A model generated the notes under the pieces. The model had not been told where the DNA came from, did no database searches, and saw nothing but the letters and a program-made list of their open reading frames with translations. From Burkholderiales bacterium (lineage in GTDB: Bacteria; Pseudomonadota; Gammaproteobacteria; Burkholderiales; Burkholderiaceae_C), in NCBI GenBank assembly GCA_028868305.1, contig JAGWUS010000003.1, positions 53,837-117,836 on the forward strand: DNA of 64,000 bases. Reading direction: 5' to 3'. Each line of letters begins with the position of its first letter. The stretch's first letter is position 1. The position numbers and the translations under genes were made by a program. Below are positions 1-10,110 of the stretch, piece by piece.

Positions 1-1382
<1,382 letters not shown>

Positions 1383-1503
1383 GGTGAAGTCCGTTCGGCA
1401 GTGTGGCAACCGTGTGGTGATTGGCCACTTTTTGATGGCGACGAGTTTACATTATTTATAATTATTCATTCAAAATATGGATTGAAGCTTACAATTCCTG
1501 CCC
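1383..1503. promoter_or_regulatory. Divergent promoter region between mutase and GntR regulator
   Basis: A 121 bp spacer that is much richer in A+T than its surroundings, notably around 1446-1495 (TTTATAATTATT). It must carry promoters for both divergent genes, and GntR-family regulators commonly bind such spacers. No exact palindrome could be assigned as operator. Confidence 0.45.
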
Positions 1504-2175
1504 ATGTCCGCATTAATGTCCGATATCCGCCCGAGTGGCTCCTTGTCGCACCGCGCCTTGTACGAGGAAGTGGCCGAGTTGCTGCGCCACCGTATTTTCA
1601 AGCGCGAGCTGGATCCCGGCAGCTGGATTGACGAACTGAAGATTGCCGAAGAACTGGGCATCAGCCGCACCCCCCTACGCGAAGCGCTCAAGGTGCTGGC
1701 CGCGGAAGGCCTGATCACCATGAAGGTACGCCGCGGCGCCTATGTGACCGAGGTGTCCGCCCAGGACCTGTCCGATGTGTACCACCTGCTCAGCCTGCTC
1801 GAAAGCGATGCTGCCGGCGTGGTGGCTGGCAAGGCCACCAAGGACGAACTGAAAGAACTGCAGGACCTGCACCATGCCCTGGAAGCAGCCGCCAGACCCG
1901 GCCAGGAAGACGCAGACCAGTTTTTTGCCATCAACGAGCGCTTTCACATGCGGCTGCTGGAAATTGCCAACAACCGCTGGCGCGACCAGATGGTGGCCGA
2001 CCTGCGCAAGGTGATGAAGCTCAACCGCCACAACTCCCTGCTGAAGTCCGGGCGCATTGCCGAGTCGCTGGCCGAGCACCGCGCCATCATGGAGGCCCTG
2101 GCCGCACAGGACGCACCACTGACCCGGGAACGCATGCAACAGCACTTTGCCAACGGCCTCGAAGCGGCGGCCTGA
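1504..2175 (+). CDS. GntR-family transcriptional regulator (FCD/FadR-like)
   Basis: A 223-residue DNA-binding regulator. Residues about 15-80 form the winged helix-turn-helix (AEELGISRTPLREALKVLAAEGL is the recognition region, then the RRGAYV wing). Residues about 90-220 fit the all-helical FCD effector domain, with the typical Asp/His metal-site spacing in NERFHMRLLEIANN and the late SLAEHRAIMEAL segment. Start ATG 1504 is the first in frame. It is divergent from methylmalonyl-CoA mutase, so control of propionate or methylmalonate metabolism is a reasonable inference. The actual ligand is not visible in sequence. Confidence 0.9.
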   Translation: MSALMSDIRPSGSLSHRALYEEVAELLRHRIFKRELDPGSWIDELKIAEELGISRTPLREALKVLAAEGLITMKVRRGAYVTEVSAQDLSDVYHLLSLLESDAAGVVAGKATKDELKELQDLHHALEAAARPGQEDADQFFAINERFHMRLLEIANNRWRDQMVADLRKVMKLNRHNSLLKSGRIAESLAEHRAIMEALAAQDAPLTRERMQQHFANGLEAAA

Positions 2176-2187
2176 GCGGCGCAAAAC

Positions 2188-2250
2188 GCTATTAATTTAA
2201 TAGCTAGATGTGCATATGAATAAAGGGCTAGCGCCCTTATTCATTCAAAA
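2188..2250 (+). repeat. Dispersed palindromic repeat, copy A
   Basis: Starts GCTATTAATTTAATAGCTAG, continues through TGTGCATATG and ends in AAAGGGCTAGCGCCCTT. The first 18 bases are a near-perfect palindrome. The same layout recurs at several other places in this window. The dusA stop codon (2237-2239) lies inside this copy, so the last residues of DusA are repeat-derived. Confidence 0.7.
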
Positions 2251-3232
2251 TACTGGCAGCCCGATGGTCATGGGCTTGCGCCATCACCTCGCGTGCCGGC
2301 AAGCCTTTCAGACGGTGGTCGCTCCACACCTGGCGCCAGCGCCGGGCACCCGGCTGGCCGTGGCGCAAACCCAGCATATGGCGCGCAATGGAATACCAGG
2401 GCGTGCCGTGCGTAGCGGCCTCGCGTTCCATATAAGCCACCATCTGCGCTTCGATGCTGTCCCGCGTCGCCTCGGACGGGGGCGCTCCGTAAAACTGGGC
2501 ATCCCACTCGGCCAGCCAGAACGGGTTGTGGTACGCCTCGCGGCCCAGCATCACCCCATCAACCTGCTGCAAGTGCGTAGCAACCTGTGCACTGGTGGTG
2601 ATGCCACCGTTGATGGCAATGGTGAGGTGGGGAAAGTCCTTCTTCAGCTGGTACACCATGGCATAGCGGAGCGGGGGTACCTCGCGATTTTCCTTGGGTG
2701 ACAACCCCTTGAGCCAGGCATTGCGCGCATGCACGACAAACACCTTGCACCCCGCGTCCGCCACCGTGCCCACGAAATCCCGCACAAAGTCATAGCGCTC
2801 TTCCTTGTCAATGCCAATGCGGTGCTTCACCGTGACCGGAACGTCCACCGCATCCACCATGGCTTTGACGCAGTCCGCCACCAGCGGTGCCTCGTTCATC
2901 AGGCAGGCGCCAAAGGCACCGCGCTGCACCCGTTCACTGGGGCAGCCGCAGTTGATGTTGATTTCGTCGTAACCCCATTCCTGGCCAAGTCTGGCGCACT
3001 GCGCCAGGTCGGCGGGCTCGCTACCGCCCAGCTGCAGGGCCACCGGATGTTCTTCCACATTGAAACGCAGGTGGCGCGGCACATCGCCATGGATCAGCGC
3101 GCCCGTAGTCACCATTTCGGTGTACAGCAGCGCGTGCTTGCTCAGAAGACGATGGAAATAGCGGCAGTGTTTGTCCGTCCAGTCCATCATCGGCGCCACG
3201 GAAAGGCGCCAGGGATTGGATTCAGGGGACAC
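2237..3232 (-). CDS. dusA: tRNA-dihydrouridine(20/20a) synthase DusA
   Basis: Flavin enzyme that reduces uridine 20/20a in the tRNA D-loop. The conserved start of the fold (RLSVAPMMDWTDKHCRYFHR), the catalytic-cysteine region NCGCPSERVQRGAFGACLM and the FMN-site INGGI..., DGVMLGREAYHNP motifs are all present. The open frame runs upstream to 3865, but that part only mirrors the overlapping membrane-protein gene. I take GTG 3232, giving 331 residues (SPESNPWRLSVAPMM...), the usual family length; GTG 3268 would overlap the upstream gene. No strong ribosome site decides between them. It is the last gene of the hemN-TauE-dusA run, and its stop sits in a dispersed repeat. Confidence 0.93.
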   Translation of the reverse strand: MSPESNPWRLSVAPMMDWTDKHCRYFHRLLSKHALLYTEMVTTGALIHGDVPRHLRFNVEEHPVALQLGGSEPADLAQCARLGQEWGYDEININCGCPSERVQRGAFGACLMNEAPLVADCVKAMVDAVDVPVTVKHRIGIDKEERYDFVRDFVGTVADAGCKVFVVHARNAWLKGLSPKENREVPPLRYAMVYQLKKDFPHLTIAINGGITTSAQVATHLQQVDGVMLGREAYHNPFWLAEWDAQFYGAPPSEATRDSIEAQMVAYMEREAATHGTPWYSIARHMLGLRHGQPGARRWRQVWSDHRLKGLPAREVMAQAHDHRAASILNE

Positions 3233-3255
3233 GGCGAACGGGATTTTGCATGGTT

Positions 3256-3933
3256 TCAGGTGGCGCACCAGGGAGCGGTATTGTGCACCAGCCCCATCCA
3301 CAGCGCCCAGCCTGAACTGGCAGCCAGAGCAGCACCGGCAAGACGCATTCCCCAATCTCCACTGCCCGGGCCGCCACCGCGCAGCTTGAGCCACAGCCAG
3401 GGTGCCGCCGTCATGGTGATGCTGGTACCTAGCGCAAACAACGCCATGACTAGGGCCCCATCCATCGGGCCTCCAGCCATGGCAGCCACCAGCAAGGCCG
3501 AATACAGCAAACCACAGGGCAACAGCGCCCACAAAATCCCCAGAACCAGTGGAGCACCGCCGGAACTGGCGCCCAGTGCCTTGGCTTTGGCCCAAAGACT
3601 CCGCCCTGCCGCCTCCAGCCAAACCGGTTGCCGGGCCTTGAACAGAAGAACCAGTCCAAGTAGTGCAGCAGCCACATGAAACAGGGTCCACACCGGGCGC
3701 AATGCAGCCGATTGGATGGTGAGCCAGCCCAAGCCCTGCATCGACGCTGCCGCCAGGCCTCCCAGCAGGGAATAACCGACGATGCGTCCAGCCTGAAAGC
3801 TCAGTAACGCGAAATTCTTGCGTGGGCCTGCTGCCTGACCCAGGCCAGCACAAGCCGCGCCGCACATGGCTACGCAGTGGGGGCCTCCCGCCAGCCCCAT
3901 GAGAAGCGCAGTGAGCGCCAGTGAAAATTGCAT
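3256..3933 (-). CDS. Sulfite exporter TauE/SafE-type (DsbD_2) membrane protein
   Basis: A 225-residue integral membrane protein with about six hydrophobic segments, starting MQFSLALTALLMGLAGGPHC. The GGPHCVAMCG motif near residues 16-25 with paired cysteines is typical of the DsbD_2/TauE-like proteins found beside cbb3 oxidase genes, where a role in copper or cytochrome maturation has been proposed. It lies 9 bp after hemN on the same strand and just before dusA, so it is probably co-transcribed with hemN. The exact substrate cannot be read from sequence. Confidence 0.8.
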   Translation of the reverse strand: MQFSLALTALLMGLAGGPHCVAMCGAACAGLGQAAGPRKNFALLSFQAGRIVGYSLLGGLAAASMQGLGWLTIQSAALRPVWTLFHVAAALLGLVLLFKARQPVWLEAAGRSLWAKAKALGASSGGAPLVLGILWALLPCGLLYSALLVAAMAGGPMDGALVMALFALGTSITMTAAPWLWLKLRGGGPGSGDWGMRLAGAALAASSGWALWMGLVHNTAPWCAT

Positions 3934-3942
3934 CCGGGGATG

Positions 3943-5337
3943 CTAAATGATCTTGGAAAACTTGGCGCGCGTGCGGTCGGTTTGCAGGTACTTGTCAAAC
4001 ACCATTGCAACGGCCCGGACAAAAAACCAGCCCTGCGCAGTAACCTGGATACCCTGTCCGTCCACCACCACCATGCCTTGCTCCTCCAGAGGCTGCAAGG
4101 CTTCTATTTCCTTGGCGAAGTAGGTACGGAAATCGACCAGGTAGGCCAGATCAACAGACTCAAAAAGCACATGCCCCTGGCACATCAGCGCCATGATGAC
4201 GGCACGGCGCACCAGATCATCGCGCGAGAGGGCCAGACCGCGCACGATGGGAAATTTTCCGTTGTCCAGTGCGTCGTAATACTCCTCCAGTGTCTTCGCA
4301 TTCTGGCTGTAAGTAGCACCAATGCGGCCGATGCTGGATACGCCCAGAGCAATCAGGTCACAGTCGGGCTGCGTGCTGTAACCCTGAAAATTGCGATGCA
4401 AGCGCCCCTGGCGCTTCGCAACCGCCAAGGCATCGTCCGGCAGCGCAAAGTGATCCATTCCCACATACACATAGCCGGCCGCCATAAAGGCAGCCAAAGA
4501 ACGGGACAACATGGAAATCTTGGCTCCCCCCGTGGGCAACTCCACAGTCGCAATGCGGCGCTGGGGCTTGAAGCGCTCCGGCAAGTGTGCGTAGGCATAC
4601 AGCGCAATACGGTCGGGGCGCAGCTTGGCCACCTGAGCCAAAGTGCGATCAAATGACTCGGGGCTTTGCTTGGGCAGGCCGTAAATCAGGTCTACATTGA
4701 TGGATTCGAAACCGCGCGCACGGGCCGCTGCGACCAACGCAAATACCTGCTCTGCCGGCTGCACGCGGTGCACCGCTTTCTGCACGGCAGGGTCAAAATC
4801 CTGGACTCCAAAGCTCAGGCGGTTAAAACCCAACTCCGCCAGCGTATCGAGCCGCCCGGCATCCACCGTACGCGGGTCCACCTCAATCGAATACTCGCCG
4901 CCGGGTGTAAAAGCAAAGTTGCGACGCAGCATGGCCATGAGTTCGCGCAACTCATCGTCTGACAGAAACGTGGGGGTTCCGCCACCCAGGTGCAACTGGC
5001 TAACCACCTGCCCACTGCCGATGCGCTGGGTGTGCAGGTCCACCTCACGGCTCAGGTAGCGAAGGTATTCAGCTGCCTTGTCGTGGTGCTTGGTAATGAT
5101 CTTGTTGCATGCGCAGTAATAGCACAGCGATTCACAAAATGGAATATGGATATAGAGTGAAAGCGGCAACGCCAGCGCGGCCGCACCGCTGCGACGCTGC
5201 GTCAAGGCCTGGGCATAGTCATCGGCCGTAAATGCCTCGACAAATCGGTCTGCGGTCGGGTAAGAGGTGTAACGCGGACCAGATACGTCATATCGGCGCA
5301 ATAACTCATCGGTGACAATTTCGGTTCCAGCACTCAT
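3943..5337 (-). CDS. hemN: Oxygen-independent coproporphyrinogen III oxidase HemN
   Basis: Radical-SAM enzyme that oxidatively decarboxylates coproporphyrinogen III to protoporphyrinogen IX without oxygen, supplying haem for the neighbouring cbb3 oxidase under low oxygen. The FCESLCYYCACNK segment (CxxxCxxC) binds the 4Fe-4S cluster; LHLGGGTPTFLS and the INVDLIYGLP motif are family hallmarks. I chose ATG 5337 (MSAGTEIVTDELLRRYDVSGPRYTSYPTADRF, 464 aa) because GGAG lies just upstream; a longer frame from 5382 is less likely. A perfect FNR-type box lies between this gene and the divergent fnr, in line with anaerobic induction. Confidence 0.96.
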   Translation of the reverse strand: MSAGTEIVTDELLRRYDVSGPRYTSYPTADRFVEAFTADDYAQALTQRRSGAAALALPLSLYIHIPFCESLCYYCACNKIITKHHDKAAEYLRYLSREVDLHTQRIGSGQVVSQLHLGGGTPTFLSDDELRELMAMLRRNFAFTPGGEYSIEVDPRTVDAGRLDTLAELGFNRLSFGVQDFDPAVQKAVHRVQPAEQVFALVAAARARGFESINVDLIYGLPKQSPESFDRTLAQVAKLRPDRIALYAYAHLPERFKPQRRIATVELPTGGAKISMLSRSLAAFMAAGYVYVGMDHFALPDDALAVAKRQGRLHRNFQGYSTQPDCDLIALGVSSIGRIGATYSQNAKTLEEYYDALDNGKFPIVRGLALSRDDLVRRAVIMALMCQGHVLFESVDLAYLVDFRTYFAKEIEALQPLEEQGMVVVDGQGIQVTAQGWFFVRAVAMVFDKYLQTDRTRAKFSKII

Positions 5338-5389
5338 GAAAACTCCATTACAGGCTGCACGAATGTGCCCGAAGTCGGTCAAAGTCTAT

Positions 5390-5403
5390 TTGATCTGTAT
5401 CAA
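5390..5403 (+). promoter_or_regulatory. FNR box between hemN and fnr
   Basis: TTGATCTGTATCAA matches the FNR/Anr consensus TTGAT-N4-ATCAA exactly. It lies 52 bp upstream of the hemN start and 53 bp upstream of the first fnr start, so it could activate hemN and autoregulate fnr. A weaker half-conserved look-alike (TTGACTTGAATCAG) is at 5431-5444. Confidence 0.8.
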
Positions 5404-5455
5404 GTACCAAGAAGGTGGGTACACTTGCAATTGACTTGAATCAGGGGACACAATT

Positions 5456-6259
5456 ATGTTCGACCAGGCAGCCAAGCTCAACCACTCCAGCCACAACCAC
5501 GCCCCTATCCCCATCAAGCCTGCCTGCGAGACTGTGGAGATGCATCCACACGCCATCAAGATTGCGTGCTCAAACTGTAATTTGCGTGAACTGTGTATGC
5601 CCCTGGGACTGACCTATGAGGAACTGGAACGTATTGATGATGTGGTTGCCAGCCGTCGCAAAATCAAACGCGGAGCCACCCTGTTTCGCAACGGGGAGAA
5701 GTTCACCAGCCTCTACGCCATCCGTACGGGCTTCTTCAAAACTTGCGTTGCATCGGAAGACGGCCGCGATCAGGTGACAGGTTTTCAAATGGCTGGCGAA
5801 ATCGTTGGTCTTGATGGCATCGTCAACGAACACCACACCTGTGACGCCGTCGCACTCGAAGATGCGGAAGTGTGTGTGATGCCGTTCGACCGCATCGAAG
5901 AGTTATCGCGTGAAGTCAATGCGCTACAGCGGCATGTGCACAAGATCATGAGTCGCGAAATCGTGCGGGAAAACGGTGTCATGCTGCTGTTGGGCAGCAT
6001 GCGCGCAGAAGAGCGTCTGGCAGCTTTCCTGTTGAACCTGGTGCAGCGCCTGCATGCCCGCGGTTTCTCCCAGTCCGAACTGGTACTGCGGATGACACGT
6101 GAAGAAATCGGCAGCTATCTCGGATTGAAGCTGGAGACTGTGAGCCGCACCTTCTCGAAATTTGTGGAAGATGGCGTTGTCGAAGTGAAGCAACGCCATG
6201 TACGAATCCTGAACACGGATGCACTCAAGGACATCGTGAACCCGAAGGTCTGCGACTGA
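5456..6259 (+). CDS. fnr: FNR-type oxygen-sensing Crp/Fnr regulator
   Basis: Global activator of microaerobic genes. The N-terminal cluster-binding segment reads CSNCNLRELC (Cys-x2-Cys-x5-Cys), and a further cysteine occurs in EHHTCDAV, giving the four ligands for an oxygen-labile 4Fe-4S cluster. A cyclic-nucleotide-like beta-barrel follows (about 50-150), a long dimerisation helix, and a C-terminal HTH with the recognition helix LGLKLETVSRTFSKF (E-SR pattern that reads TTGAT). Start is ATG 5456 (267 aa); ATG 5540 (MHPHAIKI) is an alternative. It sits between hemN and the cco genes, its expected targets. Confidence 0.95.
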   Translation: MFDQAAKLNHSSHNHAPIPIKPACETVEMHPHAIKIACSNCNLRELCMPLGLTYEELERIDDVVASRRKIKRGATLFRNGEKFTSLYAIRTGFFKTCVASEDGRDQVTGFQMAGEIVGLDGIVNEHHTCDAVALEDAEVCVMPFDRIEELSREVNALQRHVHKIMSREIVRENGVMLLLGSMRAEERLAAFLLNLVQRLHARGFSQSELVLRMTREEIGSYLGLKLETVSRTFSKFVEDGVVEVKQRHVRILNTDALKDIVNPKVCD

Positions 6260-6284
6260 CATCGCTCTCTTTAGAGCAAGGGGG

Positions 6285-6575
6285 CTAGGAAGCGCCCTGT
6301 TTGGGGCAGCCATCCGGCCTATCGTCTTGCGGCAATGGGCAGCGGTTCACTTCAAAGGGTGACAGGGCCAGCAGCGTGGTGAGTGCACCACTGAGGCTGG
6401 TGACCAGCCAGAAGACAAAGAACGACACGGTATAGATGCCTTGACGGGAGAACTCCAGCTGGTGGCCAAACCAGTGCATGTCCTCGGGGTCCACCATCGA
6501 GAACACCAGCATCTCGATTACGCCCGCCATCAGAAAGGCTGGCCAGACAATCCACATCAATCGTTGCTTCAACAT
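6285..6575 (-). CDS. Small membrane protein at the end of the cco operon
   Basis: A 96-residue protein with two hydrophobic segments (IVWPAFLMAGVIEMLVFSMV near 9-28 and TVSFFVFWLVTSLSGALTTLLAL near 49-71), a short polar loop with DMHWFGHQLEF, and a proline- and cysteine-containing tail. It follows fixH by 38 bp on the same strand, as the last gene of ccoNOQPG-fixH. I do not recognise a named family; position suggests a role in oxidase assembly or haem/copper supply. Confidence 0.7.
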   Translation of the reverse strand: MLKQRLMWIVWPAFLMAGVIEMLVFSMVDPEDMHWFGHQLEFSRQGIYTVSFFVFWLVTSLSGALTTLLALSPFEVNRCPLPQDDRPDGCPKQGAS

Positions 6576-6613
6576 GGTGAACCTCCCTGTGGATGGTTGC
6601 GATTACGCAAGAT

Positions 6614-6886
6614 TTATGGCGTCTTGGGGTTCGACTTTACCCCTGTCTGGGCGTGGTTACGTGCCTGAACTGCCGGCGCCAGACTGGTGGGGTTATCGGC
6701 CAGCGTTTTGTTGATTTCGATACCCTTGCGGTAGTAATCTTCATCCACTACGGGATCTTTTCCTTTGACGGCCAGATAGAGTGTGATGAAACTGGCGACC
6801 ACAACAATGGCAGGCCCAGCGATGACCAGCCAGACATGCCCAAATCGCCACCAGGCGGGTTTGGAAAGAGTATCAGTTTGAGACAT
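6614..6886 (-). CDS. fixH: Short FixH-like cbb3 oxidase accessory protein
   Basis: A 90-residue protein with a single N-terminal membrane anchor (VWLVIAGPAIVVVASFITLYLAV) and the FixH-typical DEDYYRKGIEINKTLA segment. FixH helps assemble cbb3 oxidase, probably with the CcoI copper pump. The protein is short: classical FixH is about 150-170 residues and has an extracytoplasmic domain after this motif, which is missing here. It lies 9 bp after ccoG. Family call rests on the motif plus position. Confidence 0.8.
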   Translation of the reverse strand: MSQTDTLSKPAWWRFGHVWLVIAGPAIVVVASFITLYLAVKGKDPVVDEDYYRKGIEINKTLADNPTSLAPAVQARNHAQTGVKSNPKTP

Positions 6887-6895
6887 GAAGAATCC

Positions 6896-8362
6896 TTAAC
6901 GAGGAACAATAAAGACCGATTTCTCGGAGACCACCGCAGCCGAAGCCTTGGCTGTGATGTGGAAGTGAATCGGGTAGGTCCCGGGCTTGGCCGCATCAAA
7001 AGGCAACTGCACCCGCACCGCCACCCAGCGCGCCTGGGTGGACTCGATGGCCACGTCCTCTTCCGACGCAACGGCCAGTCCCGGCAGCCCATCCACCGCC
7101 AGGTGGAAGTCCTGGCTGGTTTCGGTGGCATTCATGATCTGCAGGCGGAACACGTTTTCCACCTTGCCGCCATTGGCAATGCGCGCCATGGTGCCCCGGT
7201 CGCGCACCACATCGACCTTGAACGGGGTGCGCAGGGCCAGGCTCACGCCCATGGCCACGACGATCGCGCCCAGAATGGCCACATAGACCAGCACCCGCGG
7301 GCGCAGTACATGGCGCAGGGTCTGGGCTTTGGTCCAGTGCTGGTTGACCGCATTCTCGGTGGAGTATTTCACCAGGCCCCGCGGGTAGCCGACCTTGTCC
7401 ATGACGGTGTCACAGACATCGGCGCAGGCACCGCAGCCAATGCATTCGTATTGCAGGCCCTTGCGGATGTCAATGCCGGTGGGGCAGACCTGTACGCACA
7501 GGCTGCAGTCCACACAGGCGCCCAGGTTCAGGGTGGAGAGGTCGGCCTTTTTGGAGCGGGCACCGCGGGGCTCGCCACGCTCTTTGTCGTAGGTGACGAT
7601 CAGGGTGTCCTTGTCGAACATGGCGCTCTGAAAGCGTGCATAGGGGCACATGTGCTTGCAGACTTGTTCGCGCATGTGGCCGGCAAAGCCATAGGTGGCA
7701 AAGCCGTAGAAGCCAATCCAGAAGGTTTCCCAGTTGCTCAGGGTGGATTGCAGCACTTCATGGGCAAGCTCATGGATGGGGGTGAAGTAGCCCACGAAGG
7801 TGAAGCCGGTCCACAGGGCCACGGATACCCACAGTACCTGTTTGGCGGTCTTGCGCCAGACTTTGTCGATGTTCCAGGGGCCGGCATCGCGGCGCATGCG
7901 CGCGGAGCGGTCGCCTTCGGTGAATTTCTCCAGCCAGAGGAAGATTTCGGTGTAGACGGTCTGGGGGCAGGCGTAGCCGCACCAGAGGCGTCCGGCCACC
8001 GCGGTAAACAAGAACAGGGAGAAGGCCGAGATGACCAGAATCCCGGTGAGGTAGATGAAGTCCTGCGGGTACAGGACCAGGTTGAAGATGTAGAAACGCC
8101 GTGCGTTCAAATCGAGCAGCACGGCTTGTCGCTGACCCCACTCCAGCCAGGGTAGCCCATAAAACACCAGTTGGGTGAGCCAGACCATGGCCCAGCGCCA
8201 CTTGGAGAACAGGCCCGAGACGCTTCGGGGGTAGATCTTCTTGTGGGCTTCGTACAGCGAGACCATCTCGGCGTCCGCGCCCGGTGGCGGCTCTATCGGG
8301 CCTCGGTCCGGGTTGGGGACGATCGGGATGACTTTGCGCTGTGGAGTTTCAGGCAGGGACAA
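6896..8362 (-). CDS. ccoG: cbb3 oxidase accessory protein CcoG/RdxA (FixG)
   Basis: Membrane-bound polyferredoxin-like protein implicated in copper reduction for cbb3 oxidase assembly. 488 residues with several transmembrane helices, the RLWCGYACPQTVYTEIF motif, and two ferredoxin-like clusters CVDCSLCVQVCPTGIDIR and CIGCGACADVCD. The C-terminal ~120 residues form an Ig-like domain (FixG_C). It follows ccoP by 24 bp in the cco operon. Start ATG 8362 gives the usual N-terminal cytoplasmic stretch KKIYPRSVSGLFSKWRW. Confidence 0.96.
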   Translation of the reverse strand: MSLPETPQRKVIPIVPNPDRGPIEPPPGADAEMVSLYEAHKKIYPRSVSGLFSKWRWAMVWLTQLVFYGLPWLEWGQRQAVLLDLNARRFYIFNLVLYPQDFIYLTGILVISAFSLFLFTAVAGRLWCGYACPQTVYTEIFLWLEKFTEGDRSARMRRDAGPWNIDKVWRKTAKQVLWVSVALWTGFTFVGYFTPIHELAHEVLQSTLSNWETFWIGFYGFATYGFAGHMREQVCKHMCPYARFQSAMFDKDTLIVTYDKERGEPRGARSKKADLSTLNLGACVDCSLCVQVCPTGIDIRKGLQYECIGCGACADVCDTVMDKVGYPRGLVKYSTENAVNQHWTKAQTLRHVLRPRVLVYVAILGAIVVAMGVSLALRTPFKVDVVRDRGTMARIANGGKVENVFRLQIMNATETSQDFHLAVDGLPGLAVASEEDVAIESTQARWVAVRVQLPFDAAKPGTYPIHFHITAKASAAVVSEKSVFIVPR

Positions 8363-8386
8363 TGGTCTTTTGCTTTCGCAATAACG

Positions 8387-9301
8387 TTATAGCTTGGGCT
8401 TCGCGTTATTCGACAAGCCCCAGACGTAGGCAGCCAGCACATGGATTTGCGCTTCGGTCAACTTCTCACCTTGCGCAGGCATCTGGTTGATTTTCCCGTT
8501 GTTTACCATGTTCATGATGGCGGCTTCGCCATAGCCATGCAGCCAGATGTCATCGGTCAGGTTGGGTGCACCCAAGGCCTGGTTACCCTTGCCATCGGCT
8601 CCGTGACATGCGGCACAAGCGGCAAACTTTTCCTTACCCAGATTGGCACGCACGGAATCGTGGGGACTACCTGACAAGCTAAGAACATAGTTGGCAACAT
8701 TCTTGACATCGTCAGAAGTTCCAACTGCGGCAGCCATGGGAGGCATTTGGCCAATACGTCCCTTGGTAATGGATTCCACGATTTTTTCAGGTGTACCGCC
8801 GTGCAACCAATCGTTGTCTGTCAGGTTGGGGAATCCATTTCCGCCACGTGCATCCGATGCGTGGCACTGCGAACAGTTGTTCATGAATAGACGCTCACCA
8901 ATGGCCTGCGCTTGTGGATCCTTGGAAACATCCTCAATTTTCATGGCGGAGAACTTGGCATAGATGGGTGCAGTTTCTGCATTGCCCTTGTCCACCTCTG
9001 CCTGAAGCTGACCAGCAGAAGTCCAACCCAGCTTGCCGGGGGAGCTTCCAAAGCCAGGGTACATGGCCAGATAGGCTACAGCGAAGACAATGGTGATCAC
9101 GAATAGCCAGACCCACCAGCGTGGTAGCGGGTTGTTCATTTCACGCAAATCGCCATCCCATACATGGCCAGTTGTGTTGTCGTGGGCAGTCATGGCCTTG
9201 GCCTTACCACTAAACCACAACAAAAGGGCGCAGGCCAGGATACTCACTCCCGTGATGCCTGCCACATACATGGCCCAGAAGTTACTTGTAAAGTCGCTCA
9301 T
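8387..9301 (-). CDS. ccoP: cbb3-type cytochrome c oxidase subunit III (CcoP)
   Basis: Dihaem c-type subunit that passes electrons to CcoO and CcoN. 304 residues: two N-terminal transmembrane segments (about 8-30 and 61-82), then two cytochrome c domains with CSQCH and CAACH haem sites and matching methionine ligands (IGQMPPM, INQMPAQG). Located 21 bp after ccoQ. Length and architecture are normal. Confidence 0.97.
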   Translation of the reverse strand: MSDFTSNFWAMYVAGITGVSILACALLLWFSGKAKAMTAHDNTTGHVWDGDLREMNNPLPRWWVWLFVITIVFAVAYLAMYPGFGSSPGKLGWTSAGQLQAEVDKGNAETAPIYAKFSAMKIEDVSKDPQAQAIGERLFMNNCSQCHASDARGGNGFPNLTDNDWLHGGTPEKIVESITKGRIGQMPPMAAAVGTSDDVKNVANYVLSLSGSPHDSVRANLGKEKFAACAACHGADGKGNQALGAPNLTDDIWLHGYGEAAIMNMVNNGKINQMPAQGEKLTEAQIHVLAAYVWGLSNNAKPKL

Positions 9302-9322
9302 TTTTATTCCTTAGTCGGTAGT

Positions 9323-9460
9323 TCAATCCTGCTCAAACGGCAGGTTGGCGGCTTCCGAAAAATCGGACGAACGCCGGCTGGAGTAAGCCCACCAGACAAT
9401 CCCTATGAAGGTCAAAAAGCTGACCACTGTGGCCACAGAGCGGAGAACATTGATATCCAT
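9323..9460 (-). CDS. ccoQ: cbb3 oxidase small subunit CcoQ
   Basis: A 45-residue single-span membrane protein (MDINVLRSVATVVSFLTFIG...WWAYSSRR), then an acidic tail ending NLPFEQD. CcoQ/FixQ stabilises the cbb3 complex. I chose ATG 9460 because GGGGA lies seven bases upstream; ATG 9466 two codons earlier is too close to that site. Its place between ccoO and ccoP is canonical. Confidence 0.9.
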   Translation of the reverse strand: MDINVLRSVATVVSFLTFIGIVWWAYSSRRSSDFSEAANLPFEQD

Positions 9461-9473
9461 CTTCATTCCCCTA

Positions 9474-10097
9474 TTACTTGAGAGCCAAGCCCAGTACCTG
9501 CAAGTAGGCAATGGTGGCTTCTAGCTCTGTCTTGCCCTTGACTTCTTCAACAGACTTGGCGATTTGCTCGTCGGTGTAGGGCACACCCACTCGGCGCAGT
9601 GCGGTCATGTGTGCAGGCATTACCGCTGCGTCCACCAAGTTCTTTTCAAGCCAGGGATAGGCTGGCATATTGGACTCTGGAACCACATCACGCGGGTTGG
9701 TCAGGTGCTTACGATGCCATTCGTCACTGTACTTGCCGCCAACGCGTGCCAGGTCAGGCCCGGTGCGCTTGCTCCCCCACTGGAAAGGGTGGTCATACAC
9801 GGACTCGCCAGCGACCGAGTAATGACCATAACGCAACGTCTCCGCGCGGAAGGGACGAATCATCTGCGAGTGGCAGTTGTAGCAACCTTCGCGTGTGTAG
9901 ATGTCGCGACCAGCAAGCTGAAGCGCTGTGTAGGGTTGAATGCCCTTGATGGGTTCAGTCGTGGATTTCTGGAAGAACAGCGGAACGATTTCCACCAAGC
10001 CACCCACCAGCAGAACCAGTAGGATAAGCACGATCATCAGAAAGTTGTTGGTCTCAATTTTCTCGTGAGACAAACTGGAATTATGGTTATTGGACAT
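9474..10097 (-). CDS. ccoO: cbb3-type cytochrome c oxidase subunit II (CcoO)
   Basis: Monohaem membrane-anchored c-type subunit. 207 residues: one N-terminal anchor ([24 protein letters not shown]), then the cytochrome domain with [12 protein letters not shown] and a distal Met in [13 protein letters not shown]. It follows ccoN after 13 bp. Confidence 0.97.
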   Translation of the reverse strand: MSNNHNSSLSHEKIETNNFLMIVLILLVLLVGGLVEIVPLFFQKSTTEPIKGIQPYTALQLAGRDIYTREGCYNCHSQMIRPFRAETLRYGHYSVAGESVYDHPFQWGSKRTGPDLARVGGKYSDEWHRKHLTNPRDVVPESNMPAYPWLEKNLVDAAVMPAHMTALRRVGVPYTDEQIAKSVEEVKGKTELEATIAYLQVLGLALK

Positions 10098-10110
10098 ATT
10101 TTCTCCCTTC

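Noticed and set aside
3233..3865. N-terminal extension of the dusA frame
   Set aside because: It lies within the TauE-like gene in another frame and shows no conserved domain.
5431..5444. Second FNR-like site upstream of fnr
   Set aside because: TTGACTTGAATCAG differs at both outer positions and overlaps the likely ribosome-binding region; too weak to list.
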